Positions 24,401-36,400 of a stretch of 64,000 nt of DNA are shown piece by piece; position 1 is the stretch's first letter, and each line of letters starts with the position of its first letter. Below the pieces are notes generated by a model that saw nothing but the letters and a program-made list of their open reading frames with translations, was not told the DNA's origin and did not search any database. This stretch comes from Petunia secreta (lineage: Eukaryota; Streptophyta; Magnoliopsida; Solanales; Solanaceae): the NCBI GenBank assembly GCA_029990175.1, contig JARKIP010000033.1, positions 13,623,001-13,687,000 on the forward strand. Reading direction: 5' to 3'. The translations under genes were made by a program, and so were the position numbers.

Positions 24401-27400
24401 AAAAATCTTGCGAACTGATAACGGCATAGAATATATGGACAAAAGGTTTGGGTCTTATTTAGAGTCTTATGGGATAATCCATCAAACTAGTTGTCCTTAC
24501 ACTAGTGCGCAAAATGGGGTTGTTGAAAGAAAGAATAGGCATTTGTTAGAAGTGGCACGATCTCTTATGTTTACAATGAATCTTCCAAAACCTTATTGGG
24601 GATGTACTTGTAGCTGCCTATCTTATCAATAGAATGCCACTTAAAACTCTAAATTTTCAAAGTCCTCTAGAAGCTCTAAAGGGAAAAAATGAATATACTG
24701 TTCCTCCAAAGGTGTTTGGGTGTGTTTGCTTTGTTCACATTAGAAATTCTAGGAAACTTGATCCTAAAGCTCTTAAATGTGTGTTTATTGCATATTCCCC
24801 AACCCAAAAAGGGTACAAATGCTATCATCCTCCCACTAAGAGAACCTTTGTCAGTATGGATGTTACATTTCGGGAATGGAAGTCCTATTTCAGTATTACA
24901 CCATCACCTCTTCAGGGGGAGAGTAATAAGGAGGAATAGATGATTCTTCCCAGCTATAATATTGATCCTGTTGAGGTTGATACCACAGATAAAGTTCAGG
25001 GGGAGACTGTTAGGCGTTTACATGGGCTTTTGGATGTACCTAGTCTGAAAACTTACTCGAGGAAAAAGAAAGTAGCTGAAGAAGCCATCATGCAATCTGC
25101 TGAAGCTGAATCCTCTTCAACTAGTGAGTTACCTATTTTTCTTAATGAGTTAGATTTGCCTGTTGCTCACAGGAAAGGTGTCAGAACTTGCACCACCAAA
25201 CACCCCTTATCTAATTTTGTCTCCTTTGATTCATTATCCCCCTCCTATAGAGCCTTTGTCTTGTCTATTTCTTCTGTGTCTATTCCCCAGAATTGGAGGG
25301 AAGCTTTTGCAGATTCAAAATGAAAGCAGACTATGATTGAAGAAATGAAGGCTTTGTCGAAAAATGACACTTGGGAACTTGTCACTAAACCACCAGCCAA
25401 GAAGCTGGTTGGCTTGCATCTTTACTGTGAAGCATAAAGCTAATGGCTCGATTGAGAGATTCAAGGCAAGATTGGTCGCTAAGGGTTTCACCCAAACTTA
25501 TGGAGTGGATTATCAGGAGACATTTGCCCATGTTGCTAAAATGAACACCATAAGAATTCTTATATCTTGTGCAGCTAATCTAGATTGGGACTTACAACAG
25601 TTTGATATAAAGCATGCATTTTTTCATGGAGATTTAAAAGAAGAAGTGTATATGAAGATCCCTCCCGGATTTAATACTGAACAGAGTCGAGGAAAGGTGT
25701 GCAAACTGAAGAAAGCCTTGTACGGGTAGCAGCAATCGCCTAGAGCATGGTTTGACAGATTCCGCAAGCTATGATCTCCTTTGGCTACAGACTAAGCAAT
25801 GCTGATCATACCCTCTTCCTAAGGCATAAAAGGGATAAACTCACTCTTCTCATAGTTTATGTTGTAATGACAGGAGATGACAAAAAGGAGACCCGATTGA
25901 AGAAGCTGTTGACAAAAAAATTTGAAATCAAGGATCTAGGAAAATTCCAGTACTTCTTGGGAATTGAGGTTGCTAGACCAAATAGAGGGATCTTTATTTC
26001 TCAAAGGAAGTATATTCTGGATCTCTTGAAAGAAACTGATATGATAGGTTGCAAGCCAGCCGAATCGCTAATTGAAAGTAATCACAAGTTACAAGTAGGG
26101 ATTGGAGAATCAGTTGACAAAGAGAGATATCAGAGGTTGGTTGGAAGACTAATTTATCTCTCTCACACTAGACCAGACATAACCTATCCAGTCGTTAGTC
26201 AGTTCATGCATGATCCCCGAGATCCTCATATGCAAGCTGTCTTTCACATCTTACGGTATCTGAAATCTGCTCGAAAGAGAGGTCTGCTTTTCTCTAAACA
26301 CGGTCACCTCCTAATAGAAGCCTTTAGGATGCTGATTGGGCTGGATCTCTAGATGACAGAAGATTTACCTCTGGCTACTGTACTTTCGTATGAGGGAACT
26401 TAGTTACTTGGAGAAGCAAGAAGCAAGGTGTTGTTGCTAGATCCAGTGCAGAAGCTGAACATAGAGCTATGGCCCAAGGGGTTTGGGAACTTTTTTGGCT
26501 ACGGAGGTTACTGAGAATGTTTGGAAAAGGGAAACTTACCTTGTATTGTTATAACAAGGCTGCAATAAGTATTGCTCAAAATCCTATCCAACATGATCGA
26601 ACAAAACATGTTGAGATCGATCGGCACTTCATTAAAGAAAAGATTACTAATGGTAAATTGAATTCGTTTCATATTCCATTAGAACAAGCAAAAAGGACTT
26701 TCATACCTTGATTTGCAAGTTGGGCATTCGCAACATCTTTGCACCAACTTGACAGGGAGTGTTGATAGTTAATTATAGTATTACCTTTTCCTATTGTAAT
26801 TAGTGTAATTAATTATATTTTCTTGTTTAGTTCTAGGACTTATTGTATAAATACACCTCCTCATAGGTTGTAATATTCATTCAAAAATAATAGAAGAATT
26901 TTTCTTCTCTAAAAACCAACCTCTGCTTACGGTCTGCAAACTTTTTCATGCGCTTGGCTGCCTTATCAAGATATGAACGAGCCAAGTCTAACTACTCTTC
27001 CCAAGTCTTGGTTGTCTGATAAGCACCAAAGCTCTTGCCCTCAAAGCTAGCAGACAAGGAGTGAAGAGTAAGCTATTGCTGCCCCTAGCTAACTGAAATG
27101 GAGTCCTCCACGTGGACTCACTCCGCTGCAAGTTATAAGAAAACTGGGCAATGTCAAGCAACCTCGCCCAATCAGTTTGATGGGCGCCCTCCACGAAAGC
27201 ACTCTGTAAAGAAGACATTGTCTCGTCCAAGACCCTTTTAGTCTATTGCAAAGCACCTTAAAAATAATCTTGAGCCTTTTTTTTTTTTTTGATAAAGTAA
27301 ATAATCTTATTGATAATGAAAAGGGAAACCCCCATATACAAGATGTATACCAAAAAGTAGACAACCTACATCACATGGTTCTCTACAAAAGAAACCCAAT

Positions 27401-30400
27401 CATCTATACACATAGGAACCTCATGGGTACACCAAAAGGAAATGAGAAACAAAAGACTACTATGCATCTTAGCAAAACTACTCTCAATCCCTTCAAAAGC
27501 TCTCATGTTTCTCTCTTTCCATATAACCCACATAATTGCTAATGGAGCTACATCCCATGCTCTCGATCTCTAAAGGCCCAACAATACATCGCCTCCTTCA
27601 CAGTAGCCGGCATCACCCAATCAACTCCGAACCATCTAAGCACTACTCCCCACAAATTGCGAGGCTATTTGACAATGTAACAAGAGATGGTTCACATCTT
27701 CTCCAGAGCATCTACACATGAAACACCAACTCACATAGTTTATCCTCCGCTTCCTCAAATTCTCCGCTGTCAGAATCACTTCCCTAGCTGCCAACCACAC
27801 AAAAAAAACACACCTTTCTAGGCACCCTAGCGATCCAAATGGAGCTGGAAGGAAAATTTGATTCCTCCCTCACAAGCAAACTCCGGTAATATGCCCTGAC
27901 TGAAAATAACCCGTCTGAACTCCCCTCCCATCTCCACACATCATTAGAATCATTCCCTGCGTTACACCCATACAAAAGCTCAACCAAGTTTTGAAATTCT
28001 CCCATCTCCCAATCCTCCCAATCCTGAAGGTTTCTCCTGAACCTCAGGTCCCAATGGACTTCCCCCGTCTGTGCTCCACGAACTTGCATGACAGTCATTT
28101 CTTTCTGGCTAGATAATTGGAACATGTTAGGGAACAACACCTTAAGCTCACTTTGCCCACACCACCTATGACCCCAAAAACTAACTCTACTCCCATTCCC
28201 TACCTTAAAACTAATATGACTTCTAAAATCATCCAACCCCTTCATAATGCTCCTCCAAAGACCACACCCAATCGGAACATTCATATCTCTAGTTCTCCAC
28301 CCCCCTTCACACATCCCATATTTCTCCGCTACCACCCCTCTCCATACTGCCTCCTCCTCCAACCCAAACCTCCAGATCCACTTCCCTAGCAAGGCTTTGT
28401 TGAAAACCTTAAGATCTTTCACCCCAAGGTCGCCACATATTTTCGGAGAGGTGACAACTTTCCAATTGACTAAATGAAACTTCCTTGTGCCATCTGTCAC
28501 ATCCCATAAGAAATTTCTTTGAAGTCTTTCCAACTTATCTATCACAGAACATGGAGCCTGCATTAATGACATGTAGTATGTTGGCATGCTCGACAAAGTG
28601 CTTTTAACTAACACTTCCTTCCCCCCTTTAGACAAATACCTCTTTTGCCACCCCGCTAGCCTCTTTTCAACTCTCTCAATCATCAGATTCCACACTGCAA
28701 GATCCTTTGTAGACGCCCCCAACGGTAAACCCAAGTAGGTCGAAGGTAAAGAACCTACTTTACAACCCAACACCTGCGCTAGATCTTCCATGTTGTCCAC
28801 CTCTCCCACCGGGATGATTTCACATTTGCTTAAGTTAATCTTCAAGCCAGAAACCGCCTGGAACCAAACAAGAGTCTGCCTCAAATACAATAACTGAGAG
28901 ACATCTGCATCGCATAAAACCAAAGTATCATCTGCAAATAAAAGGTGGGATACCTGCACCTCCTTCACACCTCTAAACGCTGCAGAAAAACCCCTCAACA
29001 GACATCCTGCTACGACCCTGTCCATCATTCTGCTCAACGCCTCCATCACCAAAATGAATAGCATGGGAGATAATGGATCACCTTGCCTCAAACCCCTCGA
29101 ACTCCGAAAGAAGCCACACGGACTCCCATTTACCAATACGGAAAATCTGGCTCAACTCATAATCCACTTCCTCCACTTCTCCCCGAAACCCATTAACATC
29201 ATAATACTATCCAAAAAATTCCAATTGACATGATCGTAAGCTTTTTCAAGATCTAGCTTACATATATCCCCGGCTCTCCACTTTTTCTTCTAGAATCAAC
29301 CACTTCATTAGCCACCAATGCGGCATCTAGTATTTGCCTTCCTTCCACGAACGCATTTTGAGAAGAAGACACAGTCACATCGAGAACCTTCTTGAGTCTC
29401 TTAGAAAGCACCTTAGATAATATCTTATAGATACTTCCCACTAGACTAATAGGCCTATAGTCTTTCCCACTAGACTAATAGGCCTATAGTCTTTGATACT
29501 TGCGGCTCCTTCCTTCTTCGGCACAATGGTAACAAAAGATGCATTAAGGCTTTTTTGGAACTCTCCTGTTTCATGAAATGCCGCAATGGTCTCCATAAGA
29601 TCCCCTTTTATAATCCTCCAACACTTTTGAAAGAAAGCTAAAGTGAAGTCATCGGGCCCTGGAGCCTTATCTCCCGCACAACTCACGACTGCTTCCCAAA
29701 CCTCCTCTTCACCTATTTCCCTTTCTAACCACTCATTCATCTCTTGAGCCTTTTGGATTGGCTTATTTTAAGTACTTTTTAGCCAAAATAGCTTTTAAGC
29801 TTTTTTTTAATTTTGGTGGTGTTTGGAAAAAGTGAAATGTGCTTTAAGCACTTACTTTTAAGGACAAAAATTGCAAAAATAAGCTAATAAGTTAAAAGTT
29901 GGGTTTCTTCTACTTTTTACTTTTAGCTAACTTATAAGCTCTTTTGAAAAAGCCAATCCAAACACCCTCCTTATCGATGTTTCCCATAAGACTAAATAGG
30001 TCTATAATCTTTATGCTCGATGCTCTCTCTCTTTTTAGAATGATGACAATGAAGGAAGCATTGATACTTTTCTCAAACTCGCCCCTCACCTAAAACTCTT
30101 TGATGGTCTCCATCACCTCACCTTTGACTATATTCTAACATTGCGAGAGAAAGCCAAAGTGAATCCATCTGATCCTGGAGCTTTATCTCTTGCGCAACTC
30201 TTCATTGCCTCCCTTCCTCCTCCCCAATCTCTCTCTCTCTCCAACCAATCATTCTCTCATCCCCATTTTAATGAACCTTATACCACCCAATATCCCAAAT
30301 TTAGGGCTCTCCCCTCCACTTCCTCCTAAAATAAATGACTATAAAGGTCTCCTTCATCCTCCTCATCCCCCAATGCAACACTACCCCATTCACCTTTACA

Positions 30401-33400
30401 AAATCTACAAACCTCTTCCTTCTATTTGCAATTGCCACACTATGAAAGAATTTAGTGTTATAATCACCTTCCTCCAACCACAACACCTTAGAGTGCTGCC
30501 TCCAATTCATTTCGTGGGCAAGGCTAAAGAAGCTAACTCCCTCTTCATCTCATCTATCCTCTCCCTCTGCCCCTCTCCTAATTCCCTCACCTCTTCCTTC
30601 CTCCCTATATCCCCCACCTCATTCATGATCTCCTTCATTCTCACCTCTACCCTACCTCCTTGTTCTACACCTTAATGTTATTTTTTAGCAACTTCAACTT
30701 TTTAACAAGCTTGAATGATGAAACTCTACCACTTCATCGTTGCCCCATCATCCCGCAACTTTTTCATCAAAGTCCGTGGTTTGTAGCCACACATTCTCGA
30801 GCATAAAGGGAGTTCTAGTGCTTCTACCCTTCCCTTCATCCAACATGATAGATACCTAATATCAAACTTGGGAGAGTAGTTTGGATGACATGTGGAGCCG
30901 ACTCCTCCCATGAGGTAGACACCATAACTTTCTATAAAAATTAAAAAATGACATTTATCAATCTTATAAACATTCTATTTTTCTAATTGTCAATCAACCT
31001 TAACAGAAATGTGAGTAAGGTAGTCAACAAGTTCTTTCGATTATGTCATAGCATAACCTTTTTACTAACAGTTAAGAACAATGTCACTGGAAAAAGGTTT
31101 CATAGAAATGAGGTGATGTATAGTTGGCCTTGGGCATTCGGGGGAGGAAAAGAAGATCTAAAGCATGGGATGTTACTCCATTAGCCATTATGTGGATTCT
31201 ATGGAAAGAAATGAATATTAGAGCTTTTGAAGGAATAGAGTGTGATTTTATTTGGTTGCAAATAGCTTTTTGTTTCTAGTTTCTTTTAGGTGTATCCATT
31301 AGGTTGCATAGATGATTGCCTTTTTTTGTAAGAGAACTCTATTTTTCTGTACTTTTTGGTATACCGCGTGTATACGGGGTTTTAACCCCTTTACTATAGT
31401 TAAGGTTGTTTACCTTATCCAAAAAAAAAGGTTTCATCAGCAAGGAAAAATAAGCGCATAGGTAGAATTTGTCAGTAAAGTTGATGAGATTATAGGAAAG
31501 AAAGATGAGCACAAGAAAAGAAAATTTAACTCAACAACAACAACAATGCGTAAAATGTGCAGAGAATTTACTAAGAAAAAAAAAACTTCATCACAAGTAT
31601 CTAGAACTAGTTCTCTTCCTCTAGCAATGTGTTTACTGAAACTGTATTCAGAAGTGGAATCAGCAGTTTTAACCCCAAAAAAAAAAGGAAAAGAGAGAGA
31701 GAGAGATGGATAAATGAAACACTTTCCTGTATCCTAATAAAAAAATACAAAAAACAGAAAGAAAACACGAATATGAAGTTGCCTTGTTCACTTAGTGATA
31801 AAATAATTAGTTTATAAGCTATTTTAAAATTGTAATACATGCAGGAAATCTGTTTTAGAATTTCATTTTAAATAAATATTCAATAAAGGTAAAAACTTAA
31901 TCAATATGGTAAAGTGGTATATCCATACAAACCTAATAAATCAATCGCTGTGATGACAGCCTGCTTCGCTGTAGGGTGGCGTACATGGAGAAGTCGTGAC
32001 AGCATATTTGTCCCCTGCAAGGAATCCAGCGCGCCATGTAGTTCAATAAGTTCTATTTCAGCAGCTGTTATGCAATGGGCTAACTAATGAACTCAAGAAA
32101 CACTTGCCCTACAGACAAGAATTAAGCTTTGCAATACATTGAACCCAAAAATTCAAAAAACTCAAGTTTTTTCAAGGATGAAATAGAGAACAACTTCAGG
32201 GTAACAACAATATCACATACCACCAATGCATCTATTCTGGCTTCAATAACAGTTGACGGAGCATATTTTGCAGCATATCCATACATTAGCGCCAAAGCAG
32301 CATGGATATCATCAGATTCTTCCATTTTAGCTCTATCCGAGAAAAATGATATAATTCTGCAGCATCCAACTCTTCACAATGCTTACAACACTCTAGATGC
32401 GATACAGATATAAGAATTGTAGTACACAGATGCCACAAGCTCTTAACTTACAAAGCTGTTGTTACTATTTATTACCACATCGACACTAAATGAGTTGTTA
32501 CTCTCGTAAGACAACTACACGATACAGCAGGAACTGTTCTACGACTATGAGGAGGATGGTGAAACTTTTACAGGGTTGCTATGCTGCTCCATTTTGTTCC
32601 TTTTCTTTTCTTTCTTTTTTTAAATGGACATGACAGGTCATTTATTTTGGTTTTCTAGTGACCATATTTGGTAACTCTTACAACCTGAAACTCATAGCAT
32701 CTGACAGACATCATCTACCAGTGTTAGAGACATCATCTACTAGTAGGGGTGGGCGTTCGGTATTTCGGTTCGATTTTTTGAAACTTCGGTTCGGTATTTC
32801 GGTTTTCGGTTCGGTTTGAAGTGTAGAAAAACCCGTAATTTTTATAATTCGGTTCGGTTCTGTTTTTTAGTTCGGTACTTCGGTTCGGTATATCGGTGTT
32901 TCGGTTTAAACCAAAGTTTATGGCTCAAAAAAAAAAAAAAAACCCGGACAAGAAAATTTATAGCCTATGACTAACTAGCTATGGTTTACTATAATACTAA
33001 CTATAATACAAAAAGTAAGGAACCTATAATACAAAAAGTTTATAGCCTATGACTAACTAGCTATGATTTACTATAATACTAACCTAGCTATGGTTTACTA
33101 TAATACAAAAAGTAACGAATATTTAGATACTTTCTCTATTCTGCAAAATAAAAAATAGCAGAACCTTTAGTTAAATCAGTCAATATGTAGAATCATGTTA
33201 CTTAATGACAATGAGTAACTTAGGGATTTAGGAAATATATGGCATATGAGTGTTAAAAAAAAAAAAAAAAAAAAAAAAAACTTCAGTTTTTTCGGTTTTT
33301 CGGGGCCCGAAATTTCGGATTGCCCGAAACCGAAAAACCGAAATTTCAAAATTTCTTGGACCGAACCGAACCGAACCGAAATACCGAACCCGAAATACCG

Positions 33401-36400
33401 AATTAGTTCGGTTCGGTTCGGTATTTCGGTTTTTTCGGTTTAGTGCCCACCCCTATCTACTAGTGTTTACTAAGGAAATAGGTAGATCAGTATTACAAGG
33501 AATCAAGTCTTTAATACCTACTTTTAAACAACAGCTACGCCTCAATACCAAATCAGTAGGGGTCGGCTTAAATTGAAATAATGTCATCATGATACCAAAT
33601 AGAAATAAAGCGGAAACTAATTTTAATATAAACGAATAATAGTACTAATAATATTATCAATGAACCTACTTGTGCAAGGAAAAATTAATACTTACAGAAC
33701 GAGAAAGCATACGTAAGACAACATAGTATAATCACTGAATACTCCTCTGGTTCAAAATAAGTTTCTACTACTGTTTTTGCACACCCATTAAGAATACTAT
33801 TCAATAAAACTAATTATGATGGTTACTTGACTAAGTTGTGTTATATTTCCTCAAATTACCCTTACCTCTCAAACTTTTTTGATCATTTCTTGGAGCAAGA
33901 CTAGAGATTTGGGATAAAACTAATGAGCGTCTTCTTGGTTTCCTAGACTTTTCTGGACCAAATTGGTTTGGTAAAAAAGATATATATTTCACCAGCAGGG
34001 AGTAACAATTAGCATATGCGACAAAGTTTTCATTAATGTTATTAATGAAGATATTTGTATCCCGTCTAAGTAACAATTTGCTAATTGAACTGAGACAAAT
34101 CCAAATTAAAATCCTGTCTAAGATCAATTACATCAAGTCCAATTCACAAAATAACCAAACAGTTAGAAAATCCAAATGATAAAGGTTCCTGAATTCCAAC
34201 CCTTCAAGTTGATGACTTAGTTACCAAGTCTAAAGTACTACTTGTTAACGAGGAATATCATCAACCCCCCCCCCCCCCCCCTCCCACACACATTAATAAA
34301 ATAATTTCTTTATCAGAATTACGTCAAAAAGAAATGTCACACAACATGAAGATGCAGGAAACTCAATCCTTCCATGGCTCACACATCACCTTTGGAAGAT
34401 ACTTTGCCCAACATTGTCCAGGATGTCTTTCAGCTTATCCAGAACTGTGTCTAGGTGTGATGCAGCCACCTATGCAACATTGAATCAGCACACTATAAGC
34501 AAGATAACTCCAAAGACTCAAGTTTGTTAGAATTCTACATTTACAAATTTGCAAACCACGATAATCGACAGCCCTATTTGAAATTCATTACCAATCCCAT
34601 GGCTTTTGCTAAGCCAAGTCTATTTGCTGGAATTGTAATATTCGCTTGTGTATACATAAGATCAATCTTAGTGCGTACATAGGCTCTCTCATGAACCTTC
34701 TGCAGCAAAATCCCAAGACACCTGCACAAGAAATGATGAGCTTTTAAGAAACTTTTTGTTGTGTTGATAAGCATCAGACCACTTAACTCTGGTTACTTCA
34801 ATTGCAGAGGCAGGAAATTATCTAATAATTGTGACAATTGCAATTGAGGGCTCATTGGTATAAATCACATATTGGATAATACCCTCATAGAAACCCACAT
34901 TGCTTTATACAATGTTTGGTTGCACTTTTCACTCCACATAAAACTTGGCATTATTTTATACAATGTTTGGTTGCTCTTTTTCAATTCCGCATAACTAACA
35001 CCTGCATAAGTTATATAGGAATCTATGTATTATTTGGTGGGGGATAGAGGGTGGAATAAGAGTGTGAGTATTAGCAATGTGTGTATTAAATTTTAAAACG
35101 ACAACATTAACCCTCCTAATAGTAGATTTTTTGGTTTCTTTGAACCAATATTTTTAATTATATAATTTATATTAATTTGTAGTATGCCAATGATTCAACA
35201 ACAAATAATCTTTGGATTACAATACCAACATTGCTAAATTCCCCTATATCTAAAACCCGCATTACTAATCCCCGCATACCTATTACCCACATTATCAATC
35301 TCCGCATAACTAATACCCACATTGTTAATACCCCCCATTGCTAATACCCGCATAACTCTTCTTCACACCAAACGACCCCTTAAAGCATAATTGAACAGTG
35401 AGCAGAGACGAAGTTTAACAAGCACATCTTAATGGATGTGCTGTTACAAGAGCAAACTTGCAGCACCTCAACCATAAAGTTGATAATTTCTTCTTCTAGA
35501 CATTCCCCTCCCCCCAAATGCCAATGAAGGAAACATCTTTCTCAAAGAGGCTAGAATAGTTTCACGGCCTTAAAATTAGAAGCTTTTATTCAGTTTACAG
35601 CGGAGACTAAGGAGCTTCTAGAAGGTGGATGTTGGGAATTGAGAAAAAGCCTCCCAAAGATATACGAGGAAGAAAGCTTGGATGAGTCTGCTATTAGTCA
35701 GAAAGACAACTCATCCTAGAATGCAGAAAAAACATTCAAAAAGTATTAGCCCTTCTCAGGGATTACAAGGTCAACGATTGGGAAATATTAAGGAAGTAAC
35801 GAATTGCTTCCTACCGCGAAAATCAGAAGAGCTAGAAGAAGAAGAACATACAGCAGGACTGTGTCCCTCTTGCACTGATGTAAGAAATCTGAAGAGAAAA
35901 AATGGAGAGTTTTTTAAGGGACAGAAATTCCCCTCATACAACTATCCTGGATTGTTTAGTTTTATGAAATTTTTTAAGCACATAAACGATTCCTAGTAGT
36001 CCAGAGGACTAGTCGCTCTACTAGATCATACATTGTCCTAAAACTAATGATTGTATAGACCTGTACATGGGTTGAATCACCTTTTGGAATCAAATAGAAT
36101 ATTTTTATTTCTCAAGTGGAAAAAATAGAATATTGGCAACAACAACAACATCAACAACTGGCAAATATCGAGTATATTTTCAATTACGGATATCTGCAAA
36201 AGCTACTTCCACATCATGCAATGTAGAAAATGAGAAATCTCTTCCACATTTGAGTATATCTTCCCACAGTACAGGGGTTCTCTTCCTCTCATGTCAGAAG
36301 GGCTGAGAATACACAAAGGATGAGTGATTAGAATCCTCAAGCAGCTAAGCAGCAGCTGCACACTAAATAATGCCTGCACAATATGCAGGTTGGTTTGCAA

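Larger units (their letters stand above)
27193..30910 (-). mobile_element. Older LINE, split into 27193-27271 and 29971-30910
   Basis: The right part has ORF2 pieces in order: FMLENVWLQTTDFDE region (about 30790), NWRQHSKVLWLEEGDYNTKF (about 30510), then a degraded early reverse transcriptase (SINASFIVII near 30060). The left part reads KVLCNRLKRVLDETMSSLQS with one shift. Joining 27271 to 29971 restores the same succession of bases found uninterrupted in the younger LINE near 29415-29445, so the two parts were once contiguous. Confidence 0.75.
22747..31932 (-). other. SGR6: SGR6 intron 27, 9186 bp, retroelement cluster
   Basis: The intron joins exon 27 (ends phase 1 at 31933) to exon 28 (starts at 22746). 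Stretches 22747-23475 and 31440-31932 are ordinary AT-rich intron. Between them lie LINE, Copia, Gypsy and MITE remains listed separately. The donor is GTTTGTATG and the acceptor ATTATGCTTCAG; both are intact. Confidence 0.85.

Noticed and set aside
28117..28477. + strand frames
   Set aside because: Shadows of the 450-codon - strand reverse transcriptase frame of the younger LINE.
30190..30675. 161-codon + strand frame rich in Pro, Ser and His
   Set aside because: Complementary-strand shadow of the older LINE ORF2.
35682..35996. 104-codon + strand open frame
   Set aside because: It lies inside SGR6 intron 23, has no recognisable domain and its composition is that of ordinary intron.
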